A DNA stretch of 8,120 bases from Cycloclasticus sp. (GTDB taxonomy: Bacteria > Pseudomonadota > Gammaproteobacteria > Methylococcales > Cycloclasticaceae), in NCBI GenBank assembly GCA_012960055.1, contig DUCA01000018.1:1-8120 (forward strand), read 5' to 3'. Each line of letters begins with the position of its first letter. Position 1 is the stretch's first letter. Shown here piece by piece: positions 1-7,066 of the stretch. Below the pieces are notes generated by a model. That model was given only the letters and a program-made list of their open reading frames with translations. It searched no databases and was not told where the DNA came from. The translations under genes and the position numbers were made by a program.

Positions 1-962
1 GCGCCAATAATAATAATCGCCCACACCATCATCCGATAACCAAAAATATTTTTCCGCGCATGAACCGATAACAAATCGGAGACGATGCCAAAAGCAGGTA
101 AGGCAACAATGTAGACCTCGGGGTGGCCAAAAAACCAGAATAAATGCTGAAACAAGATTGGGCTACCGCCCTCGTAATCCAATTGTTGCCCCATCGATAC
201 AACGGCAGGCATGAAAAAACTGGTACCTAAAGTTGCGTCGAGCAACATCATGATAGAGGCGACCAACAACGCTGGAAAGGCGAGCAATGCCAAAATAGTG
301 GCCATAAAAATCCCCCATATTGTCAGTGGCATACGCATCAATGTCATGCCCCGAGTGCGCGCCTGCAATACGGTAACCACGTAGTTTAGCCCGCCCATAG
401 TAAAGCCCACGATAAACAGCGACAACGACACTAACATTAATATGATTCCCATACCGGAACCTGGTGTGCCCGGCAAAATGGCCTGCGGAGGATACAAAGT
501 CCAACCAGCACCTGACGCACCTCCCGGCACAAATAAGCTCGCAACCAGCACCAACACAGCGATAAAGTAAATCCAAAAGCTGAGCATATTGACGAAGGGA
601 AACACCATATCTCGAGCACCTACCATCAGCGGAATTAAATAATTACCAAAACCACCTAGAAATAACGCGGTTAGCAAATACACCACCATAATCATGCCGT
701 GCATGGTAACCAACTGGATATATGCACTTGGATCGATAAAATCAAACGTGCCTGGCCAACCAAGCTGCACTCGTATCAGCAAAGACATAGCCAACGCTAG
801 CAGGCCAATAGCTATCGCGACACAGGAATACTGGATTGCAATGACCTTAGCATCCTGACAAAATACGTACTTACCCAGCCAAGTTTTAGGGTGGTAAAGC
901 TCCATCTCCGGTATTTCGGACGGCGGTGCAAAATGCTGTGCATCGTGTGTTTCATAAGACAT
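1..962 (-). CDS. Cytochrome c oxidase subunit I, 3' end outside window
   Basis: This is the catalytic subunit of a haem-copper terminal oxidase. It sits in the inner membrane, reduces O2 to water and pumps protons. The first 320 residues are present and the rest lies beyond position 1. Visible family landmarks are H88 in VTMHGMIM (low-spin haem ligand), D118 and N125 in GARDMVFPFVNM (D-channel entrance), and H280, E282 and Y284 in WFFGHPEVYI (CuB ligand, D-channel glutamate and the cross-linked tyrosine). These mark it as an A1-type enzyme. Several long hydrophobic helices are evident (about 40-63, 83-110, 125-146, 172-198, 213-241). The ATG at 962 is preceded by GGAGG (complement of 970-974) seven bases away. 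It lies 44 bp after subunit II and is surely co-transcribed with it. It resembles the alternative coxMNOP-type oxidases of some proteobacteria, but I cannot settle the subfamily. Confidence 0.97.
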   Translation of the reverse strand, partial: MSYETHDAQHFAPPSEIPEMELYHPKTWLGKYVFCQDAKVIAIQYSCVAIAIGLLALAMSLLIRVQLGWPGTFDFIDPSAYIQLVTMHGMIMVVYLLTALFLGGFGNYLIPLMVGARDMVFPFVNMLSFWIYFIAVLVLVASLFVPGGASGAGWTLYPPQAILPGTPGSGMGIILMLVSLSLFIVGFTMGGLNYVVTVLQARTRGMTLMRMPLTIWGIFMATILALLAFPALLVASIMMLLDATLGTSFFMPAVVSMGQQLDYEGGSPILFQHLFWFFGHPEVYIVALPAFGIVSDLLSVHARKNIFGYRMMVWAIIIIG

Positions 963-1006
963 TAGGTTGCCTCCATGGTTGTTCTTTATTGTCCCGTTCC
1001 ACTATT

Positions 1007-2107
1007 TCAGAGCGCTCTAACATAAGCAATCAACGCTCCCATCTCGGCGTCCGTAAAACTACTTGGTGGCATAATTGGCGCATACCCTTCGACCACTTTC
1101 GTCGCCGGGTCGATGATAGATTCTATGAAGTAATCCTCACTAACCACAATGATACTACCATCGACCAGTGCTTCTGTTTTACCAAACAGCCCTCGCCAAG
1201 TAGGGCCAATACCGCTTGTGCCGTCCGTGCTATGACAGGCTACACAACCGCGTGATGTCGCAAGCAAGCGACCACGTTCAATTGGACCGACTTCGTCTGC
1301 TGACACGGTAGCACTATCAGCGGAAACGCTTTCCGCGTAGGTCGGTTTATCGCTTAACCATGCCTCAAAGTCCGCCCTTGTCTCTACAACGACATAGCTA
1401 CGCATGTTGTAATGACCCACACCACATAGCTCCTCGCATAAAACATCGTATTTACCCAACACGGTGGGCGTAAACCACAACGAGGTGACGTGGCCTGGTA
1501 CCAAATCCATTTTCACGCGAAATTGCGCCACCGCGAAATCGTGCAGCACATCTTGCGAGCGTAACAACATCTTCACAGGCTGATCAATCGGTAGATGTAA
1601 GTTGCCCATGACCAGCACATCATCTTGACCATGAGGGTCGTCTGGGTTCATGCCAAACGGATTAGCGGTCGTCGTATGCCGAGTATCGACCGTACCCAGC
1701 TTCCCATCCGCTCCCGGAAAACGGTAGCTCCACTGCCATTGTTTTCCAACAACTTCAACGATATCCGCGTCTTCTGGCGGGTTAATGAAGTCTGCCCACA
1801 CGTATAAGCCAGGCGTTAGCATCGCGGCAACACCAATTGATGTTAAGACGGTAAGCCAGATTTCCAGTTTTTTATTTTCAGGTTCGTAATGCGCTAGCCT
1901 GCCTTTTTTGTGGCGAAACTTATACACGCAATAAGCCAAGAACACGTTAACAGCGACAAAAACAAACCCTGTAACTAGGAAAGTAATATCAAGGGTGTCG
2001 TCAATTGCGCTCCAGTTTGAAGCAAGCGGGGTTAAATACCAGGGGCTGAGAAAATGAAAAAGCACAGAGCCAATGACCAATAAGATCAACACAATTGCAA
2101 ATACCAT
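1007..2107 (-). CDS. Cytochrome c oxidase subunit II with fused C-terminal cytochrome c (caa3/CoxM-like)
   Basis: This subunit accepts electrons at a CuA centre in the periplasm and passes them to subunit I. The 366-residue protein has an extra hydrophobic N-terminus (about 3-20), two membrane helices (about 42-64 and 82-104) and the aromatic patch KQWQWSYRF (W124, W126). The cupredoxin domain carries CuA ligands H189, C224, E226, C228, H232 and M235, the second part in CEELCGVGHYNM. A linker of about 30 residues (252-276) leads to a class I cytochrome c domain with haem motif C288-V-A-C291-H292. M346 in APIMPP is the likely axial ligand. The fused haem domain means electrons can reach CuA without a tightly docked separate cytochrome. 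The ATG at 2107 has AGGA (complement of 2117-2120) nine bases upstream. The stop is 44 bp before subunit I. All ligand residues are present, so the gene looks functional. Confidence 0.97.
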   Translation of the reverse strand: MVFAIVLILLVIGSVLFHFLSPWYLTPLASNWSAIDDTLDITFLVTGFVFVAVNVFLAYCVYKFRHKKGRLAHYEPENKKLEIWLTVLTSIGVAAMLTPGLYVWADFINPPEDADIVEVVGKQWQWSYRFPGADGKLGTVDTRHTTTANPFGMNPDDPHGQDDVLVMGNLHLPIDQPVKMLLRSQDVLHDFAVAQFRVKMDLVPGHVTSLWFTPTVLGKYDVLCEELCGVGHYNMRSYVVVETRADFEAWLSDKPTYAESVSADSATVSADEVGPIERGRLLATSRGCVACHSTDGTSGIGPTWRGLFGKTEALVDGSIIVVSEDYFIESIIDPATKVVEGYAPIMPPSSFTDAEMGALIAYVRAL

Positions 2108-2144
2108 AAGCTACATTCCTCTCCCTATTTTAAAAACAGATTAG

Positions 2145-2173
2145 AAGTTACAAATCTCTAGACCACTTGACAA
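2145..2173 (-). promoter_or_regulatory. Possible promoter of the cox operon
   Basis: On the minus strand TTGTCA (complement of 2168-2173) is separated by 17 bp from TAACTT (complement of 2145-2150), about 40 bp upstream of the subunit II start. The -35 matches five of six consensus bases but the -10 only three, so this is weak. The 182-bp gap from the upstream gene makes a separate promoter here plausible. Transcription could instead read through from the 2290-2886 gene. Confidence 0.25.
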
Positions 2174-2289
2174 TATTAATGCTAACCGTAAATTCTGCTG
2201 TACACCAGTACTTTATTCACCGTTTTAAATGACTATAGTCGTCACTTATACCGCTATAAATGGCGCACCTCATTTCTCGTTAGGCATAT

Positions 2290-2886
2290 TTAAACGTGGA
2301 ATAAAGCGCTGAAAAACCTTTTCTTTAACAAGCAATAAAGCGTAAGTGCTACAAGTAGCAAAGTAAAAAAGAGCGGTATGTAGCCATAGTCAACTCTGCC
2401 CACTTGGAAATAAAAAACCGCCCGATACGTTTTTTCTTTTTCAGGGTGACTGGCCGTCACAATCCCGATATAACCGCCCGCTTGTTGAAAGTTGAAATCG
2501 GCCTTTAGCATACCATTTGGATATTTCGCCGGCGGCAGGTAATAAACCGTATCCGGCCCTAACGTACTGAGCTTGCTAATGTCGCCCCAATTGGCAAACT
2601 TACCCATATCATTAACATCTTTGATAATGCGGAAATCAACCTGCATTTGCTTGAGGAAATTGTGCAAGTACTCAATAACGAAAATACTATCGGCCACTTT
2701 TGGGGCGTCCTCACAAAACTCCTCGGCACCATCATCGGTTTGTTGATAACCGATAAAGTGTGCTTTTAAAAAGCCGATTTTGATGACGCACATGTCATCT
2801 TCCATGCCAACGCCACCATGGGCACCGGCATGGGTGCTCCAACATAGTAGAATCACTAGCAACAAAAAGCTTTTGCTATGCACCAT
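2290..2886 (-). CDS. Secreted, C-terminally membrane-anchored protein of unknown function, upstream of cox genes
   Basis: I cannot assign a named family. From the ATG at 2886 the protein has 198 residues. It has a signal peptide with a hydrophobic core (residues 6-16), a cleavage-like site A20-G21-A22, a periplasmic domain of about 145 residues, one membrane helix (about 169-187) and a basic KKR tail that should stay cytoplasmic. The predicted mature protein starts H23-G-G and contains an acidic EDD, cysteines C33 and C58 that could form a disulphide, and histidines H43, H75 and H147. A longer reading starting at TTG 2898 adds four residues but has no visible ribosome binding site. The ATG has only a weak GAGA about seven bases upstream and gives a better signal peptide. 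The gene is on the same strand as the oxidase genes and 182 bp upstream. A role in oxidase copper supply or assembly is inference from location and topology only. Confidence 0.8.
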   Translation of the reverse strand: MVHSKSFLLLVILLCWSTHAGAHGGVGMEDDMCVIKIGFLKAHFIGYQQTDDGAEEFCEDAPKVADSIFVIEYLHNFLKQMQVDFRIIKDVNDMGKFANWGDISKLSTLGPDTVYYLPPAKYPNGMLKADFNFQQAGGYIGIVTASHPEKEKTYRAVFYFQVGRVDYGYIPLFFTLLLVALTLYCLLKKRFFSALFHV

Positions 2887-3006
2887 CTGTTGTCTCAATA
2901 CAAAGTCTATAACTCATCTGTAGGTCAGCTTAACAGTATCTATAAAACACGGCTATTTTTGACAGACTTCAACAGACAAAAAACGTGAAGAGATTACTAG
3001 CGGGTT

Positions 3007-3034
3007 TACGCTACCGGTTAATTCCAGTACGCTA
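3007..3034. repeat. Direct repeat TACGCTA, spaced two helical turns
   Basis: TACGCTA occurs at 3007-3013 and 3028-3034, start to start 21 bp, upstream of the predicted promoter at 3052-3080. Copies two turns of the helix apart are what a DNA-binding dimer or pair would use. Seven-base repeats at short distance can also arise by chance. Confidence 0.2.
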
Positions 3035-3051
3035 GATTAAGTTTCATTTTC

Positions 3052-3080
3052 TTAACTTTCATTCCCATGGGGATTATAAT
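3052..3080 (+). promoter_or_regulatory. Sigma-70-like promoter abutting the TTG start
   Basis: TTAACT (3052-3057, four of six consensus bases) is followed by exactly 17 bp and a perfect TATAAT (3075-3080). Transcription would begin near 3086-3088, which is inside the reading frame as called from TTG 3081. If this promoter is real it would produce ettA message and either a shortened small membrane protein or none. The matching sequence may also be a coincidence in AT-rich DNA. Confidence 0.4.
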
Positions 3081-3446
3081 TTGCGCAAACTAAACTACAT
3101 CATTGGGCAGTATATAGGCGCCCTTTCAGGGGTAGGCGCTTACTTACTATGGAACTATGCGATGTGGGGGCCGACCAGTGTTTTATCATTATCTGGCACA
3201 AGTTTTTCTGGTGCCTTTATTATGAGCATACTCGCTATCGTCTCAGTTATCTCATCCATACGTGGTCACGGCGCCGCACTATTGCTGATGTTCTTCGTAT
3301 CTTTTTGCCCGATTGGCTTCTTCTTTCTCACTGAGCCCCACTGGCTTAAATGGACCGGCATACTAAATCTCGGCTATTTGCTCGCCGCCGTTATTATGAT
3401 GCAAGCCTCCAAACCCGCTTTAACCGATAGCGCACAAAGCGACTAA
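3081..3446 (+). CDS. Small four-helix inner-membrane protein, function unknown
   Basis: The product has 121 residues, almost all hydrophobic, with four predicted membrane helices at about 8-28, 38-60, 64-83 and 88-107, and a short polar C-terminus (KPALTDSAQSD). I see no catalytic motif and do not recognise a family. The start is TTG. It has a GGGGA at 3069-3073 seven bases upstream as a ribosome binding site, and no ATG is available upstream in frame before the stop at 3033-3035. The next in-frame ATG is codon 28 (3162), which would remove the first helix. ATG 3067 is in another frame and stops after eight codons. The gene precedes ettA by 42 bp with no terminator between them, so the two are probably co-transcribed. 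Nothing ties the protein to EttA function. Confidence 0.65.
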   Translation: MRKLNYIIGQYIGALSGVGAYLLWNYAMWGPTSVLSLSGTSFSGAFIMSILAIVSVISSIRGHGAALLLMFFVSFCPIGFFFLTEPHWLKWTGILNLGYLLAAVIMMQASKPALTDSAQSD

Positions 3447-3488
3447 TCACCCACTTACCTTTAATAACTAAATTTAACAAACATAACT

Positions 3489-5156
3489 ATGGCTCAATAC
3501 ATTTTTACCATGAACGGTGTTAGCAAGGTCGTTCCTCCTAAACGTAAAATTCTTACGGATATTTATTTATCATTTTATCCCGGCGCAAAGATTGGCGTAC
3601 TCGGCTTAAACGGTTCAGGTAAATCCACACTGCTTAAAATTATGGCAGGGCTAGATACTGACATTGAAGGGGAAGCTCGCCCACAACCCGGCATTAAAAT
3701 TGGCTATTTATCGCAAGAACCCCAGCTAGATGAAAGCAAAGACGTGCGCGGCAATATTGAAGAAGCGCTGGGCGATTTCACCAATGCCCAAGCCGAATTA
3801 GATGCGGTATATGCCGCTTACGCAGAACCCGATGCCGACTTTGACGCACTAGCAAAAAAACAGGCTGAACTGGAGAGTATTTTGCAAGCAGGTGACGGCC
3901 ACGATACCGACCGTACGATGGAAATAGCGGCTGACGCATTACGCCTGCCACCTTGGGATGCCGACGTTAGCAAACTGTCCGGTGGTGAAAAACGCCGCGT
4001 TGCGCTGTGTAAATTATTGCTATCAAAACCTGACATGTTGTTGCTTGATGAACCCACAAACCACTTGGATGCGGAATCCGTCGCGTGGTTAGAGCGCTTC
4101 TTACACGACTTTACCGGTACTGTAGTTGCCGTGACCCATGATCGGTACTTCTTAGATAACGTCGCCGGTTGGATTTTAGAACTGGATCGTGGGCGCGGTA
4201 TTCCTTGGGAAGGCAACTACTCATCGTGGTTAGAACAAAAAGACGCGCGCTTAGAGCAAGAACAAAAAGCCGAAGCGTCGCAAAAACGTTCCATTAAAAA
4301 AGAACTGGAATGGGTACGTTCAAACCCCAAAGGCCGCCACGCAAAAAGTAAAGCGCGTATGGCACGATTTGATGAACTGCAATCCAAAGACTTCCAAAAA
4401 CGCAGCGAAACTCAAGAAATTTACATACCACCTGGCCCACGTTTAGGTGACTCTGTTATTGAAGCCGTTAACATTAGCAAAGCCTTTGGCGACCGCGTGT
4501 TATTTGATAATGTGAGTTTCACCCTACCTCAAGGCGGCATCGTCGGCATTATTGGCGCCAACGGCGCGGGTAAATCTACCCTATTCAAAATGATGGGCGG
4601 CATGGAAGACGCCAGTGGCGGCGAGATTAAAATCGGTGAAACCGTCAAGCTCGCCTACGTAGACCAATCCCGTGATGACCTAGACGACAACAAAACCGTG
4701 TTCGAGGAAATTTCAGAAGGCAACGACGTGATAACCGTCGGCACCTACGAAACCCCATCACGCGCCTACGTGGGCCGCTTTAACTTTAAAGGCTCAGACC
4801 AACAAAAACGTATGGGCGACCTGTCCGGTGGTGAACGTAACCGCGTACATTTAGCCAAAGTACTTAAAGAAGGCGGCAACGTATTATTACTCGATGAACC
4901 CACCAACGACCTAGACATTGAAACACTCCGCGCCCTAGAAGAAGCCCTACTCAGCTTCCCTGGTTGCGCCGTGGTTATCTCGCATGACCGTTGGTTCTTA
5001 GACAGAATCGCCACCCACATGCTCGCATTCGAAGGCGACAGTAATGTCGTATGGTTTGAAGGTAACTATGAAGAATACGAAGCTGATTTAAAACGAAGAA
5101 TTGGCGCGGAAGCGGATCAACCAAGGCGGATTAAGTATAAAAAACTGGCTCGCTGA
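3489..5156 (+). CDS. ettA: Energy-dependent translational throttle protein EttA (ABC-F ATPase)
   Basis: EttA is a cytoplasmic ABC-F ATPase that binds the ribosomal E site and couples the first rounds of peptide bond formation to the cell's ATP/ADP state. The 555 residues hold two nucleotide-binding domains. In the first: Walker A GLNGSGKST (39-47), signature LSGGEKRR (163-170), Walker B/catalytic E188 in LLLDEPTN, and H-loop H217. In the second: GANGAGKST (356-364), LSGGERNR (445-452), E470 and H499. The arm insertion lies at about 95-140. The basic inter-domain P-site tRNA interaction motif lies at about 250-310, including ELEWVRSNPKGR. IPPGPRLGD (313-321) is typical of EttA and not of Uup or YheS. 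Length and catalytic positions match E. coli EttA as I recall it. The ATG is preceded by A/T-rich sequence with no clear Shine-Dalgarno. No strong intrinsic terminator follows the TGA stop. Confidence 0.97.
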   Translation: MAQYIFTMNGVSKVVPPKRKILTDIYLSFYPGAKIGVLGLNGSGKSTLLKIMAGLDTDIEGEARPQPGIKIGYLSQEPQLDESKDVRGNIEEALGDFTNAQAELDAVYAAYAEPDADFDALAKKQAELESILQAGDGHDTDRTMEIAADALRLPPWDADVSKLSGGEKRRVALCKLLLSKPDMLLLDEPTNHLDAESVAWLERFLHDFTGTVVAVTHDRYFLDNVAGWILELDRGRGIPWEGNYSSWLEQKDARLEQEQKAEASQKRSIKKELEWVRSNPKGRHAKSKARMARFDELQSKDFQKRSETQEIYIPPGPRLGDSVIEAVNISKAFGDRVLFDNVSFTLPQGGIVGIIGANGAGKSTLFKMMGGMEDASGGEIKIGETVKLAYVDQSRDDLDDNKTVFEEISEGNDVITVGTYETPSRAYVGRFNFKGSDQQKRMGDLSGGERNRVHLAKVLKEGGNVLLLDEPTNDLDIETLRALEEALLSFPGCAVVISHDRWFLDRIATHMLAFEGDSNVVWFEGNYEEYEADLKRRIGAEADQPRRIKYKKLAR

Positions 5157-5253
5157 AGCACCGTCACCTCCCCTGTTTAGTCTTAAATGCCCTAATTAAA
5201 TGCAAAGCCTCTCCTCTTATAAAGCTGAGTTCGACGGGCCTGCTTCGTGAAAC

Positions 5254-5272
5254 GTATACCCTATGGGTATAC
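5254..5272. repeat. Perfect 8-bp inverted repeat with 3-base centre, possible operator
   Basis: GTATACCC, TAT, GGGTATAC forms a perfect two-fold site 70 bp upstream of the marC start. A TATACT (5276-5281, five of six bases of a -10 box) follows three bases later, so a protein on this site would cover a promoter's -35 region. No good -35 is visible. The ATACCC...GGGTAT layout recalls operators of CsoR/CstR-type repressors, but no such regulator is in the window. A near copy lies at 7360-7378. No T-run follows, so a terminator is unlikely. Confidence 0.55.
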
Positions 5273-5342
5273 CTATATACTATAAGTAGAACCTCATCCA
5301 CTTATTATCATGGCTAAATGACAACCAAAACGTTCCACGCCA

Positions 5343-5964
5343 ATGCTTGAGTCTGCTGGCGTAGCTCTTGCGACATTCTTCGCGACCATCGGCCCTCTAG
5401 ACGTCGCGGCTGTGTTCGCCGCGTTGACTGCTGGCGAAACGTCGCAACATAAGCTATTGATGGCTATCCGAGGAACGCTTGTTGCCGCCATTATTTTAGT
5501 TATTTTTGCCCGAGTTGGAAAAATGTTATTGGCAGGCCTCGGCATATCCCTTGCGGCCTTGAGAGCTGCAGGGGGTATTTTGTTTCTCCTAATCGGCATT
5601 GAGATGGTATTCGCTCGTTCCTCCGGCGGCATATCAACCACGGACGAAGAGGAGCGTGAGGCGACATCAAAGAAGGATATTTCAGTATTCCCGCTAGCCA
5701 CCCCTCTAACTAGCCGGCCCTGGCGCAATGGGCGCCGCTATTTTACTTATGGCGAACGAAGAGGGAGATGTCGCTGGACAGATGGCCTTTGTTGCCGCCT
5801 TGTTAGCCGTCTTGTTTTTTACTTTCATAACTTTGCTAATAGCCGGAAAAATCCAACACGTGCTTGGAGTAATTGGCACGCAAGTCATTACTCGGGTTAT
5901 GGGAGTACTATTGTCGGCTCTAGCGGTTCAGTTCATCTTTGACGGCATCAGACAAGCGGCATAG
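5343..5964 (+). pseudogene. MarC-family integral membrane protein gene, broken by a +1 frameshift
   Basis: The first frame (5343-5708) gives an N-terminal half typical of MarC/YhgN/UPF0056 proteins: the FFATIGPLDVAAVFAALT segment, a central LRAAGGILFLLIGIEMVF helix, and DISVFPLATPL starting the second repeat. After CTA at 5706-5708 one extra A (5709) breaks the frame. Dropping it restores LAGPGAMGAAILL and the rest of the family's second half, ending at the TAG at 5962-5964. The repaired product would be 206 residues with about six helices, the normal family size. As written, the zero frame instead runs to a non-homologous tail stopping near 5942. Family members are inner-membrane proteins of unclear transport function; the old multiple-antibiotic-resistance role of MarC is not supported. 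No Shine-Dalgarno is evident. The ATG is the only start after an in-frame TGA at 5319-5321. The defect could be a real mutation or a sequencing error. Confidence 0.88.
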
Positions 5965-6200
5965 TGGTTGGATAACCCGTATTCTTGTTCGATCACCACG
6001 CTGAGATATTAAGGTTGCTTTTATTATTGGGAAATAAAATGCATGAAGATATTGTAAGGTGTTGATTTTACGAAGTAGGTCCCATCTTATGGAGACAGAA
6101 AAAAGGAAACAAGGAGGGCAGATTCCATTGAACTTCTAATAGTTGCTTGTGACCTCGGGTTTGAACCTAGAATCCATAGATTTTGAAAGCACTTAAACGC
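5965..6200. other. Intergenic stretch without a recognisable gene
   Basis: These 236 bases separate the convergent marC remnant and GST gene. They hold an AT-rich inverted repeat (TTTTATT at 6019-6025, AATAAAA at 6033-6039, seven-base loop), which could stop transcription only weakly. A purine-rich run contains a strong GGAGG (6113-6117), but the only nearby start, TTG 6128, stops after three codons. I found no open frame of useful length and no standard terminator. Confidence 0.5.
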
Positions 6201-6884
6201 TTACTCTCCCAATATACATTCTTGATATTTATCTAACCACAATGGGTATTTGAACATGGCTTTTGAGTAGTGTCGGCTTTGCAAATGGTGATTTAACCAC
6301 CTTTGCAAATGAGCATACCCCCCCTGTAAATACACTTGTCGATTGACCCGGGAAAACTGCCGAATAAAGGGCAGCAATGCATAATCGAGCAAACTTGGCG
6401 TAGAACCCATTAAGAACTCATGTTGTGTTAAACGAGACTCTAGTTGCTGAACAAAAGGTTCACATAGCAGCCGGTAATGCTCTTCATCATTATTATGGTA
6501 GCGCCTAGCGCGTTTATATTGCTCCAGTGTTGGTTTGAATTGTTTGTCATTTTCTTCAATTATTTGAAGCATTTCTTTTAAATATTCTGGGGATTGAGAA
6601 TAGAGTAAATTCTCAGGGTCATTGAGATTTAGAGCCCACAACATAATGTCTAGACTTTCATCGATGACCTGCTTTTTGCCTGCATTTTCATTATTAAAAT
6701 CAACACTATTTTCTAAAATTAAAACTGGCACCGTCCCTTTAGCTGACATCGTTAACATGTCAGCGGGTTTATTCGTCATCGTAATGGCACGAAGCATGAC
6801 CGTCTGCCCCGCCGATAAAATAGCGAGCCTTGCACGCATGGCGTATGGGCAATGTTGCAAAGAGTAGAGTATGGGTAATGTCAT
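6201..6884 (-). CDS. Glutathione S-transferase family protein (glutaredoxin-like N-terminus)
   Basis: A cytosolic thiol-chemistry protein of 227 residues. The N-terminal thioredoxin fold has C12-P13-Y14 in HCPYAMRARL, which replaces the Ser/Tyr of classical GSTs and is the pattern of glutaredoxin-2/omega-like members. These usually act as glutathione-dependent thiol transferases or dehydroascorbate-type reductases. Cis-proline P53 (GTVPVL) and the glutathione-binding E76-S77 (DES) follow. The C-terminal helical domain runs from about 95 and includes the N-capping pattern S164-L-L-D167 in SLLDYALLPFIRQF. The segment between P53 and E76 is about ten residues longer than usual, giving an extended polar loop (about 59-73). 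The substrate is unknown. The ATG at 6884 has no strong Shine-Dalgarno. The gene is divergent from the DUF3297 gene and convergent with marC, so it is probably monocistronic. Confidence 0.88.
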   Translation of the reverse strand: MTLPILYSLQHCPYAMRARLAILSAGQTVMLRAITMTNKPADMLTMSAKGTVPVLILENSVDFNNENAGKKQVIDESLDIMLWALNLNDPENLLYSQSPEYLKEMLQIIEENDKQFKPTLEQYKRARRYHNNDEEHYRLLCEPFVQQLESRLTQHEFLMGSTPSLLDYALLPFIRQFSRVNRQVYLQGGYAHLQRWLNHHLQSRHYSKAMFKYPLWLDKYQECILGE

Positions 6885-7005
6885 GGGCTAAACATTACTC
6901 TCATTCTAAAAAAATCTAAATCTTTTAAAACGAACACATTGAAAATAACAAATGGGCAGCCTGTTTGGTTTCACTAAGCAACACCGCTTAACGCTACTGC
7001 AGTTC

Positions 7006-7034
7006 TTGAGCGCTAGGCCTATATTGCCTACAAT
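7006..7034 (+). promoter_or_regulatory. Sigma-70 promoter of the DUF3297 gene
   Basis: TTGAGC (7006-7011, four of six consensus bases) and TACAAT (7029-7034, five of six) are separated by an ideal 17 bp. Transcription would start near 7041 and give a leader of about 26 bases before the ATG at 7067. Confidence 0.6.
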
Positions 7035-7066
7035 AGCGCACTTGTTATTTAATTCAGACCACTCAT

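Noticed and set aside
163..576. Open frames at 163-576 and 437-619 on the minus strand
   Set aside because: They are out-of-frame shadows of cytochrome oxidase subunit I, whose true frame is open from 962 to the edge.
926..1255. Open frame on the plus strand across the cox subunit I/II junction
   Set aside because: It overlaps two well-supported genes antisense and its protein has no recognisable features.
2231..2240. Perfect palindrome GACTATAGTC between the unknown secreted-protein gene and cox subunit II
   Set aside because: Several ten-base palindromes are expected by chance in 8 kb, and this one does not extend outward or flank a good promoter.
2959..2964. Perfect TTGACA on the plus strand
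   Set aside because: No acceptable -10 box lies 16-18 bp downstream.
3067..3093. Eight-codon mini frame from ATG 3067 overlapping the TTG start
   Set aside because: Too short to support as a leader peptide; it shares the GGGGA region and looks like chance.
5294..5728. Minus-strand open frame opposite marC
   Set aside because: Antisense shadow of a recognisable MarC-family sequence; its protein is low-complexity and matches no family I know.
6111..6180. Strong GGAGG followed by an open frame of about 19 codons from ATT 6127
   Set aside because: The frame has no ATG or GTG, TTG 6128 is in another frame and stops after three codons, and the peptide resembles nothing I know.
6145..6185. tRNA-like T-arm on the minus strand (GGTTCAAACCC)
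   Set aside because: The loop fits the TTCRANY pattern, but the stem has a mismatch, no matching acceptor strand, D-arm or anticodon arm is found at the right distance, and there is no CCA end. Probably chance.
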